Source: Sphingomonas rubra (GTDB lineage: Bacteria > Pseudomonadota > Alphaproteobacteria > Sphingomonadales > Sphingomonadaceae). Taken from it: a stretch of DNA of 64,000 nt. Shown piece by piece: positions 56,720 to 64,000 of this stretch. Where the stretch lies: positions 62,001-126,000 of the forward strand of contig NZ_FOXP01000011.1 in assembly GCF_900115745.1 (NCBI RefSeq), read 5' to 3'. Each line of letters opens with the position of its first letter. The stretch's first letter is position 1. Under the pieces are notes generated by a model. The model was given only the letters and a program-made list of their open reading frames with translations, was not told the DNA's origin and searched no databases. The position numbers and the translations under genes were made by a program.

Positions 56720-57685
56720 ATGCTGTCGATGCTCGTCCTGATGCTCGGCGCCGCGACCGTGCTGGCCATGGTCGTGCTCGCGCTGATGGGTCCGTCCGCC
56801 GAGCGCGCCGGCGCTCGCCGCGTCGCGGCGCTGCGCGATCGCCACGGTCCCGCCGACGTGATCGCCGACGCGCAGGCACGCCGCATCGCCGCGGTGCAGG
56901 CGACGCGCATGGACCTCGCCTTTGGCAAGGTGCTGCCCAATCGCGCGCAGCTCGCCAAGCGGCTGGCGATGACCGGCAAGAGCTGGACGGTCGGCAATTA
57001 CGGCCTCGCCTCCGCCGGGCTGGCGGTGGGCGTGGCGCTGCTGCTGATGCTGCGCGGCGCGCCGCTGCTGTTGACGCTGTTCCTGGCGCTGATCGCGGGG
57101 CTCGGCCTGCCGCACCTCTATGTCGGCCGGCTGATCGGCAAGCGCATCAACGCCTTCACCGTCCGTTTTCCGGAGGCGATCGAGCTGCTGGTCCGGGGCC
57201 TGCGCTCCGGCCTGCCGATCAGCGAGACGATGGGCGTGGTCGGCGCCGAGATGAACGGCCCGGTCGGCGAGGAATTCCGCGGCGTCGCCGACAAGATGAA
57301 GATTGGCCGCACCATGGACGCCGCGCTGCAGGAAACCGCCGACCGGCTGGGCACGCCCGAGTTCCAGTTCTTCGTCATCACCATCGCCATCCAGCGCGAG
57401 ACCGGCGGCAACCTGGCGGAAACGCTATCCAACCTGGCCGACGTGCTGCGCAAACGCGCGCAGATGAAGCTCAAGATCAAGGCCATGTCGTCGGAGGCCA
57501 AGGCATCCGCCTACATCCTGGGCGCGCTGCCCTTCGCGGTGACGATGCTGATCTACCTGACCGCGCCCGATTACGTCGGCAATTTCCTCACCGACCAGCG
57601 CCTGATGATCGCGGGGGGCGGCGGCCTGATCTGGATGTCGATCGGCGGCTTCGTAATGGCCAAGATGGTCAGCTTCGAGATCTAA
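56720..57685 (+). CDS. tadB: Tad secretion system inner-membrane protein TadB
   Basis: A 321-residue type II secretion F domain protein with N-terminal and C-terminal membrane segments. The T2SSF core (FPEAIELLVRGLRSGLPISETM, ETGGNLAETLSNLADVLRKR) is clear. It starts 4 nt after cpaE, leaving no room for cpaF, which normally sits between them. It forms the inner-membrane platform with TadC. Confidence 0.95.
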   Translation: MLSMLVLMLGAATVLAMVVLALMGPSAERAGARRVAALRDRHGPADVIADAQARRIAAVQATRMDLAFGKVLPNRAQLAKRLAMTGKSWTVGNYGLASAGLAVGVALLLMLRGAPLLLTLFLALIAGLGLPHLYVGRLIGKRINAFTVRFPEAIELLVRGLRSGLPISETMGVVGAEMNGPVGEEFRGVADKMKIGRTMDAALQETADRLGTPEFQFFVITIAIQRETGGNLAETLSNLADVLRKRAQMKLKIKAMSSEAKASAYILGALPFAVTMLIYLTAPDYVGNFLTDQRLMIAGGGGLIWMSIGGFVMAKMVSFEI

Positions 57686-57697
57686 AGGACCAACGGC

Positions 57698-58693
57698 ATG
57701 GCTCCCACCCCCGGACCGACGCTGATGGGCGTCGACGTGACCTGGGCCGCGACGATCCTGTCGGGCGTCGCCGCCTTCGCGGTGATGGTCGCGATCTACG
57801 CCGCGACCAGCGTCCGCGACCCCATGACCAAGCGCGTCAAGGCGCTCAACGACCGGCGTGAGCAGCTGAAGGCGGGCATCAGCGCGTCGACCAAGCGCCG
57901 TGCCAAGCTGGTCCAGCGCAGCGACGCGACCGACCGGATGCGCGACTTCCTGTCGTCGGCCAAGATGCTGCAGGACAGCCAGGTCAAGGCCGCGCAGGTC
58001 AAGCTGGCGCAGGCCGGCATCCGCTCCAAGGATTGGGCGGTGGCGGTGATCTTCGGCCGGCTGGTGCTGCCGATCGTGTTCGGCGGCATCGCGCTCTTCT
58101 ATGTCTACGGCACCGACGAGCTGGCCGACTGGTCGCCGCTCCAGCGCTACGCCGCCGTCGCGGCGACGTTCCTGCTGTCGTACAAGGCGCCAGACATCTT
58201 CCTGAAGAACAAGATCACCAAGCGCGCCGACGCGATCCGCAAGGGGCTGCCCGATGCCCTCGACCTGCTGGTGATCTGCGCGGAAGCCGGCCTCACCGTC
58301 GACGCCGCCTTCGGCCGCGTCGCGCGCGAGCTGGGCCGCGCCTATCCGGAGCTGGGCGAGGAGTTTTCGCTGACCGCGATCGAACTCGGCTTCCTTACCG
58401 ACCGACGCCACGCCTTCGACAACCTCGCCTCCCGCGTCGCCCTCGAAGCCGTCCGGGGCGTGGTCACCACCATGATCCAGACGGAGAAATACGGCACGCC
58501 GCTGGCATCGGCGCTGCGCGTGCTCTCCGCCGAGTTCCGCAACGAGCGGATGATGCGCGCCGAGGAGAAGGCGGCGCGGCTGCCGGCAATCATGACGGTG
58601 CCGCTGATCCTGTTCATCCTGCCGCCGCTGTTCGTCGTCATCCTGGGTCCCGCCGCCTGCTCGATCAAGGACACGATGATGTCGGGCAACTGA
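57698..58693 (+). CDS. tadC: Tad secretion system inner-membrane protein TadC
   Basis: A 331-residue second T2SSF platform protein. N-terminal membrane segment, the core IRKGLPDALDLLVICAEAGLTVDAAFGRVA and EKYGTPLASALRVLSAEFR, and a C-terminal membrane segment ending IKDTMMSGN. It is the last gene of the Tad cluster. Confidence 0.95.
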   Translation: MAPTPGPTLMGVDVTWAATILSGVAAFAVMVAIYAATSVRDPMTKRVKALNDRREQLKAGISASTKRRAKLVQRSDATDRMRDFLSSAKMLQDSQVKAAQVKLAQAGIRSKDWAVAVIFGRLVLPIVFGGIALFYVYGTDELADWSPLQRYAAVAATFLLSYKAPDIFLKNKITKRADAIRKGLPDALDLLVICAEAGLTVDAAFGRVARELGRAYPELGEEFSLTAIELGFLTDRRHAFDNLASRVALEAVRGVVTTMIQTEKYGTPLASALRVLSAEFRNERMMRAEEKAARLPAIMTVPLILFILPPLFVVILGPAACSIKDTMMSGN

Positions 58694-58779
58694 GAACGCC
58701 CCTCTCCGCCGCCTCGCGTCGGGTCGTCGCAACCAGGCTCGCCGCCCGTCGTTGAGCCCCCGTAACAGGAGGCAGGGAC

Positions 58780-59109
58780 ATGACGATCACTCTCGCGGCG
58801 GTGCTGATATTGGTGCTGATCGGCGGTTGGTTGCTGGGACTGGCCAGCAGTTCGGGCGGACGCAAGTGGAAGGAACGCTACGCCGCCGAGCGCGCGGCGC
58901 ATGCCACCTATCGCCGCGACGCCGACGCGCGGATCACCGCCGCCGATGCCCGCACCGCGGAGCTGGAGCGCGAGCACGCGCGCCTCGCCCAAGCGGCACC
59001 GGTGACCGCCTCCACCACCGCCCCACGCGCGACGGCCGCGGCCGCCGCGGCTCGCCCCGCCTACCCCGTCGGCGAGCGGCGCGGCTGGTTCGAGTTCAAC
59101 CGCCGCTGA
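58780..59109 (+). CDS. Small single-pass membrane protein of unknown function
   Basis: A 109-residue protein starting with one membrane helix (ITLAAVLILVLIGGWLLGLA). A charged, probably coiled-coil segment (WKERYAAERAAHATYRRDAD... to REHARLAQ) follows, then an Ala/Thr linker and a basic end RRGWFEFNRR. The ribosome site is CAGGAGGCAGGG. It is not part of the known Tad set; co-expression with it is only possible. Confidence 0.72.
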   Translation: MTITLAAVLILVLIGGWLLGLASSSGGRKWKERYAAERAAHATYRRDADARITAADARTAELEREHARLAQAAPVTASTTAPRATAAAAAARPAYPVGERRGWFEFNRR

Positions 59110-59151
59110 GACTCCTGCCGTTTACGGGGAGGCGGCAGCGCAAGAGCTTAC

Positions 59152-59198
59152 GGAAGGGGGCGTGGCGAAGCACAGTGCCAACGGAAAGCCCCCCTTCC
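59152..59198. terminator. Bidirectional terminator-like hairpin between convergent genes
   Basis: GGAAGGGGGC pairs with GCCCCCCTTCC (one bulge) over a 26-nt loop. It lies between the plus-strand small membrane gene and minus-strand ppdK, so it could serve both. T-tracts are poor. Confidence 0.55.
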
Positions 59199-59240
59199 TA
59201 CCCGTCGCAAGGTTTCCTTCCCTGAACGGGAAAGATCAGG

Positions 59241-61925
59241 TCAGCCGCGCAACGCCGCCTGCGCCGCAGCCAGCCGTGCGATCGGCACGCGGTACGGCGA
59301 CGCGCTGACGTAATCGAGCCCGATCCGCTCGCAGAACGCGATGGAGGCCGGGTCGCCGCCATGCTCGCCGCAGATGCCCAGCTTGATGTCGGGCCGCGTC
59401 GCGCGACCGCGCTCGGCCGCGATCTCGACCAGCTCGCCGACGCCCTCGATATCCAGGCTGACGAACGGGTCCTTGGAATAGACCCCCTGCTCCACATACG
59501 CACCCAGGAAGCGCGCCGCGTCGTCGCGGCTGACGCCCAGCGTCGTCTGCGTCAGGTCGTTGGTCCCGAAGGAGAAGAACTGCGCGCTTTCCGCGATCTC
59601 CCCCGCCTTCAGCGCCGCGCGCGGCAACTCGATCATCGTGCCGACCAGATACTCCACCTCGCGTCCACGCTCAGCGAACACCGCCTTTGCCGCGCGATCG
59701 ACCACCGCCTTCATCAGGTCCACCTCGCGCCGCGTCGCGACCAGGGGGATCATCACCTCGGGGATTGGCGCTGCCCCGGACTTCTCCGCCACGTCGATCG
59801 CCGCCTCGAAGATCGCGCGGGCCTGCATCTCGTAGATTTCGGGATATGTCACGCCGAGGCGGCAGCCGCGATGCCCCAGCATCGGGTTGAACTCGTGCAG
59901 TTCGGCCGCGCGGCGTTTCAGCACCTCGACCTCGACGCCCGCCGCGGTCGCGACCTCGGCAAACTCGGCCTCCTCGTGCGGCAGGAATTCATGGAGTGGC
60001 GGGTCAAGCAGCCGCACCGTCACCGGAAGCCCCGCCATCACCTCGAAGATCGCGGCAAAATCGGCGCGCTGCTCGGGCAGCAGCCGGTCGAGCGCGACGC
60101 GCCGCCCCGCCTCGTCGGACGCCAGGATCATCTGCCGCACCGCGGTAATGCGCGCGGCATCGAAGAACATGTGCTCGGTCCGGCACAGTCCCACGCCCTC
60201 CGCGCCGAACTCGCGCGCGGTGCGGCAGTCGGCGGGCGTCTCGGCATTGGCGCGCACCTTCATGCGCCGCGCCGCGTCCGCCCACTCCATCAGCGTGCCG
60301 AAGTCGCCGGACAGTTCGGGCTGCACGGTCGCGACTTCGCCCGCCATCACCTCGCCGGTGGCGCCGTCGAGCGTCAGCAGATCGCCCTCGCGCACCTCGC
60401 GCCCGCCGACGCGCATCACCTTGTCGCGCGCCGAGATGGAGAGGCCACCCGCCCCCGACACGCACGGCCGCCCCATGCCCCGTGCCACCACCGCCGCGTG
60501 GCTGGTCATGCCGCCGCGCGCGGTCAGGATGCCCTTGGCCGCGTGCATGCCGTGGATATCCTCCGGCGAGGTCTCGGTCCGCACCAGGATCACCGCCTCG
60601 CCGGCCGCCGCGCGCTTCTCGGCGGTGTCGGCGTCGAACACCGCCTTGCCGGACGCCGCGCCGGGCGAGGCGGGCAGCCCCTTGGCGATCACGTCGCGGG
60701 TCGCCTTCGGGTCGAGCGTCGGGTGGAGCAACTGATCGAGCGCGGCGGCGTCGACCCGGCACACCGCCTCGTCGCGGGTGATGAGCCCCTCTTCCGCCAT
60801 CTCCACCGCGATCTTCAGCGCCGCCTTGGCGGTCCGTTTCCCCGAGCGGGTCTGGAGCATCCAGAGCTTGGCTTGCTCGACCGTGAACTCGATGTCCTGC
60901 ATGTCGCGGTAATGGTTCTCGAGCGTGTCGAAGACCTTCGCCAGCTGCCCGTAGACTTCGGGCATCGCCTCTTCCATCGACAGCGGCTTGGCGCCCGCCT
61001 CCTCGCGCGCCGCGCGGGTCAGGTACTGCGGCGTGCGGATGCCCGCGACCACGTCCTCGCCCTGCGCGTTGATGAGGAACTCGCCGTAATAGGCGCGGTC
61101 GCCCTTGGCGGGATCGCGCGTGAAGGCGACGCCGGTGGCCGAGGTGTCGCCCATGTTGCCGAACACCATCGCCTGCACGTTGACCGCCGTGCCCCAGCTG
61201 GCGGGAATGTCGTTCAGCCGGCGATAGACCTTGGCCCGCTCCGACTGCCACGACCCGAACACCGCGCCCACCGCGCCCCACAACTGGTCGTGCACGTCCT
61301 GCGGGAACGGTTTGCCCCATTCCTTCTCGACCAGCGCCTTGTACTCGGCGACGAGCCCGCGCAGGTCGTCCGCCGACAGCTCCGTGTCGAGCGTGAACCC
61401 GCGATCCTCCTTGGCGATCTCCAGCGCTTCCTCGAACGCGTCGTGGTCAAGCTCCAGCACCACGTCGGCGTACATCTGGATGAAACGGCGATAGCTGTCC
61501 CAGGCGAAGCGATCGTCGCCCGCCGCGGTGGCCAGCCCCTCCACCGTCTCGTCGTTGAGGCCGAGGTTCAGCACCGTGTCCATCATCCCCGGCATCGACA
61601 CGCGTGCGCCGCTCCGGACGGAGACGAGAAGCGGATTGCCCGCGTCGCCGAACGCCTTGCCGGTGATCCCCTCGATATGCGCGATCCCCTCGGCCACCTC
61701 GGTGCGCAGCGAGTCGGGAAACGCCTCCCCCTCCTCGTAATAGCGCGTGCACATGGCGGTCGAGATGGTGAAGCCCGGCGGCACCGGCAGCCCGATCGAC
61801 GCCATCTCCGCCAGGTTCGCGCCCTTGCCGCCGAGCAGATTCTTGTCGCGCCCCGCGTCCGCGGTGCCGCCGCCGAACCGATACACGTATTGCTCGTCGC
61901 CCTGCTGCTTCACCGCGGTCACCAC
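59241..61925 (-). CDS. ppdK: Pyruvate, phosphate dikinase
   Basis: An 894-residue enzyme interconverting pyruvate, ATP and phosphate with PEP, AMP and pyrophosphate. The N-terminal ATP-grasp domain starts FGGGTADAGRDKNLLGGKGANLAEM. The phospho-His domain has GGMTSHAAVVARGMGRPCVSGAG, and the C-terminal PEP/pyruvate barrel has KLGICGEHGGDPASIAF with the catalytic Cys. The start is GTG 61925, after AGAGGATGATCCA. Confidence 0.97.
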   Translation of the reverse strand: MVTAVKQQGDEQYVYRFGGGTADAGRDKNLLGGKGANLAEMASIGLPVPPGFTISTAMCTRYYEEGEAFPDSLRTEVAEGIAHIEGITGKAFGDAGNPLLVSVRSGARVSMPGMMDTVLNLGLNDETVEGLATAAGDDRFAWDSYRRFIQMYADVVLELDHDAFEEALEIAKEDRGFTLDTELSADDLRGLVAEYKALVEKEWGKPFPQDVHDQLWGAVGAVFGSWQSERAKVYRRLNDIPASWGTAVNVQAMVFGNMGDTSATGVAFTRDPAKGDRAYYGEFLINAQGEDVVAGIRTPQYLTRAAREEAGAKPLSMEEAMPEVYGQLAKVFDTLENHYRDMQDIEFTVEQAKLWMLQTRSGKRTAKAALKIAVEMAEEGLITRDEAVCRVDAAALDQLLHPTLDPKATRDVIAKGLPASPGAASGKAVFDADTAEKRAAAGEAVILVRTETSPEDIHGMHAAKGILTARGGMTSHAAVVARGMGRPCVSGAGGLSISARDKVMRVGGREVREGDLLTLDGATGEVMAGEVATVQPELSGDFGTLMEWADAARRMKVRANAETPADCRTAREFGAEGVGLCRTEHMFFDAARITAVRQMILASDEAGRRVALDRLLPEQRADFAAIFEVMAGLPVTVRLLDPPLHEFLPHEEAEFAEVATAAGVEVEVLKRRAAELHEFNPMLGHRGCRLGVTYPEIYEMQARAIFEAAIDVAEKSGAAPIPEVMIPLVATRREVDLMKAVVDRAAKAVFAERGREVEYLVGTMIELPRAALKAGEIAESAQFFSFGTNDLTQTTLGVSRDDAARFLGAYVEQGVYSKDPFVSLDIEGVGELVEIAAERGRATRPDIKLGICGEHGGDPASIAFCERIGLDYVSASPYRVPIARLAAAQAALRG

Positions 61926-62013
61926 TGGATCATCCTCTCATATGCATTCGTATGTTGTGCGCTGCACAATGGGCGACTGCGAGCCGGGTTCCGCCGGCCG
62001 GCTCACCCGATCG

Positions 62014-64000
62014 TTAGCCCTCGATCCGCAAGAAGTCGGCCACTCGGTGCACCGCCGCGCGCACCCGGTCGAGCAGCGCCAGCCGCGCCGCCCGCTTGCC
62101 GGCGTCGGGATCGTTGACGGTCACGCCGTCGAAGAAGGCGTCGATCGGCGCCCTGAGCGACGCGAGCGCCGCCATCGCTCCCTCGAAATCCTCCGCCTCT
62201 ACCGCCGCCGCGGCCGCCGGCTCCGCCGCGTCGAGCGCCGCCTGCAACGCCGCCTCGGCGGGTTCCGCCGCGTAAGCCGGCGTCTTCCCGCCATCGTCCG
62301 CGCCGCCCAACGCAACGCCCTCCTTCTTCAGGATGTTCGCCGCCCGCTTGTACCCGGCGAGCAGGTTGGCCCCGTCCTCCGTCCCGACGAACGCCTGGAG
62401 CGCCCGGACCCGCGCGAGCAGCCGGACGAGATCGTCCTCGCCGCCCAGCGCGAACACCGCGTCGATCAGGTCGTGCCGCACCCCCGCCTCGCGCTGCTGC
62501 ACCTTGAGGCGATCGGCGAAGAAGGCCAGCAGCGCCGGCGTCGCCCGCTCGGACGTGTCGAGGAACGCGGCCACCGCCGGATTGCCCTGGTGTGCGCGCA
62601 GCCGCTCGTCCTGCAACAACCGGTGCAGGACCGATCGCGTCACGGGAACCTCGCCGCCGGCCTTGTCGAACGCCGCGAGCAGTTCGCCGCCGAAGCGCAT
62701 GGCGATCGCGTAGCCGAACGCCTGCGCGACCTCCCCCACCGCGAACTCGAACGCCTGCGTCAGACGCACGCGTAGGCCCGCACGCTCGATCAGCAGGATC
62801 ACGCCGAGCGCGGCCCGGCGCAACGCGAACGGGTCTTTCGAGCCGGTCGGCAGCTCGCCGATGGCGAAGAACGCCGCCAGTGTATCCAGCTTGTCCGCCA
62901 GCGACACCGCTACCGTCACCGCATCGGTCGGCACCTCGTCGCCCTGCCCGACCGGCTTGTAATGGTCGCGGATCGCGGCGGCGACCGCCGGGTGCTCGCC
63001 TTGGAGGGCGGCGTAGTAGCCGCCCATCAATCCCTGCAATTCCGGGAATTCGCCGACCATGCCGGTGACGAGATCCGCCTTGGCCAGCCGCGCCGCCCGC
63101 TCGGCAAGATCGGCCAGTTCCTCCCCACGCAGCGCGGACGATTTCACGATCCCTTCGTGCACCAGCCACCGCGCCAGCTTCGCCACGCGGTCGACCTTGT
63201 CCGCCACCGTGCCCAGCTTCTCGTGGAACACGATCTTGTCCAGCTTGCCCGCCTGGTCCGCCAGCGGCACCTTTAGGTCGGTGTCGTAGAAGAACCGCGC
63301 GTCCGCCAGCCGTGCCGCGAGCACCTTGCGATTCCCCTCGACGATCTTCGCGCCCCCGTCGACCGCGTCGATATTGGCGGTGCACACGAACGCGTTCGCC
63401 AGCGCACCATCAACGTCGCGACAGACGAAGTATTTCTGGTTCACCCGCGCGGTCAGCTGGATCACCTCGGGCGGTACCTGGAGAAAGCCCGCGTCGAAAC
63501 AGCCCAGCAACGGCACCGGCCACTCGGTCAGCCCGGCATTCTCGCCCACCAACCCCTCATCCTCGACCAGAGTCAGCCCCGCGTCGGCGGCGAGCGCGGT
63601 GGCGCGCGCCCGGATCAGCGCGCGCCGCTCGCCCTGGTCGACGATCACGTGGCACGCGGCGAGCTTCTCGGCGTAATCCGCCGCCGAGCCGATCGTGATC
63701 GCGCCGGGATGGTGGAAGCGATGGCCGTAGGTCGTCGCGCCGGACACCACGCCCGCGACCTCGCACGCGACGATGTCGGTCCCGAACAGCGCGACGATGC
63801 CGTGCAGCGGCCGCACCCAGCGGATCGACTCGGTGGACGCGGACGCCGCGCCCCAGCGCATCGACTTGGGCCAGGGGAATGCGCGCACGATCGCCGGTAT
63901 CGCCTCGGCCAGCACGTCGGCCGTGGCACGCCCGGGCCGCTCGGTCACCGCGAAGAACACGCCGTCCCGCTCGACCAGTTGCTCGCGCGTCAGCCCCGTC
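62014..64000 (-). CDS. glyS: Glycyl-tRNA synthetase beta subunit (5' end outside window)
   Basis: The frame is open to the window edge, so the first few dozen codons are missing; about 661 codons are present. [50 protein letters not shown] and the HD-like [30 protein letters not shown] block are diagnostic. The C-terminal DALR-like anticodon domain follows. The alpha subunit gene glyQ would be expected just upstream, outside this window. ppdK follows on the same strand after 88 bp. Confidence 0.96.
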   Translation of the reverse strand, partial: TGLTREQLVERDGVFFAVTERPGRATADVLAEAIPAIVRAFPWPKSMRWGAASASTESIRWVRPLHGIVALFGTDIVACEVAGVVSGATTYGHRFHHPGAITIGSAADYAEKLAACHVIVDQGERRALIRARATALAADAGLTLVEDEGLVGENAGLTEWPVPLLGCFDAGFLQVPPEVIQLTARVNQKYFVCRDVDGALANAFVCTANIDAVDGGAKIVEGNRKVLAARLADARFFYDTDLKVPLADQAGKLDKIVFHEKLGTVADKVDRVAKLARWLVHEGIVKSSALRGEELADLAERAARLAKADLVTGMVGEFPELQGLMGGYYAALQGEHPAVAAAIRDHYKPVGQGDEVPTDAVTVAVSLADKLDTLAAFFAIGELPTGSKDPFALRRAALGVILLIERAGLRVRLTQAFEFAVGEVAQAFGYAIAMRFGGELLAAFDKAGGEVPVTRSVLHRLLQDERLRAHQGNPAVAAFLDTSERATPALLAFFADRLKVQQREAGVRHDLIDAVFALGGEDDLVRLLARVRALQAFVGTEDGANLLAGYKRAANILKKEGVALGGADDGGKTPAYAAEPAEAALQAALDAAEPAAAAAVEAEDFEGAMAALASLRAPIDAFFDGVTVNDPDAGKRAARLALLDRVRAAVHRVADFLRIEG

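Noticed and set aside
59361-62117. Long plus-strand open frame opposite ppdK
   Set aside because: A shadow frame of the ppdK codons; composition is dominated by Arg, His, Leu and Gln, with no motifs.

Overview
The window is about 64 kb of a GC-rich chromosome from an alphaproteobacterium, most likely a sphingomonad (Sphingomonas or a close relative). This is inferred from the infB-rbfA-truB-rpsO-pnp order, the split (two-piece, permuted) tmRNA gene with an ANDNEALAIAA-type tag, an NDUFS4-like complex I subunit, the two-subunit glycine decarboxylase and many GC-rich palindromic intergenic repeats. Nearly all of it is ordinary chromosomal backbone. Three small islands look acquired: a vapBC pair, a Fic cassette and an FRG-domain pair.

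Layout. 1-8.7 kb: end of a YlxR-type gene, infB, rbfA, then vapBC and thymidine kinase (tdk) interrupting the usual order, then truB, rpsO, pnp. 8.7-11.2 kb: a Fic gene bracketed by two mirror-image arrays of 13-bp repeats, two hairpins with an identical loop, the permuted ssrA (minus strand) and an Rrf2-type Fe-S regulator. 11.4-20 kb: mscL, lemA with two TPM-domain genes and a NUDIX hydrolase, hrpB with a complex I subunit, polyprenyl diphosphate synthase, chorismate mutase and a dTMP kinase. 20-31 kb: an SDR and a Gfo/Idh/MocA oxidoreductase divergent from a GH15 glucoamylase-like gene, a MASE1-PAS-GGDEF protein, a secreted protein and the serC-serA serine pathway. 31-39 kb: extensin-like lipoprotein, LOG-family protein, membrane cytochrome c, pheA, and two DUF885 peptidase-like genes.

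38.8-40 kb: FRG-domain gene overlapping a small partner gene, of visibly lower GC. 40-45 kb: glycine cleavage operon gcvT-gcvH-gcvPA-gcvPB (minus strand) behind a tandem glycine riboswitch. 45-51.5 kb: lipoprotein, ispH-thrB-rnhA, a YihY/BrkB membrane protein, an FAD oxidase and an alpha/beta hydrolase. 51.6-58.7 kb: a Tad/Flp pilus cluster cpaA-B-C-D-E-tadB-tadC with no cpaF ATPase gene. 58.8-64 kb: a small membrane protein, ppdK, and glyS running off the window end.

The strongest unusual signals are: the mirror-symmetric repeats at both ends of the Fic gene (spacings 30/20 on the left, 20/30 on the right); the twin hairpins next to ssrA, whose stems differ but whose 14-nt loop is identical; a roughly 130-bp intergenic palindromic repeat sitting in frame inside truB, with a shorter relative inside hrpB; the FRG gene with its overlapping partner; and a Tad locus lacking its motor ATPase. 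Functions are read from motifs and family knowledge only; no database search was run.
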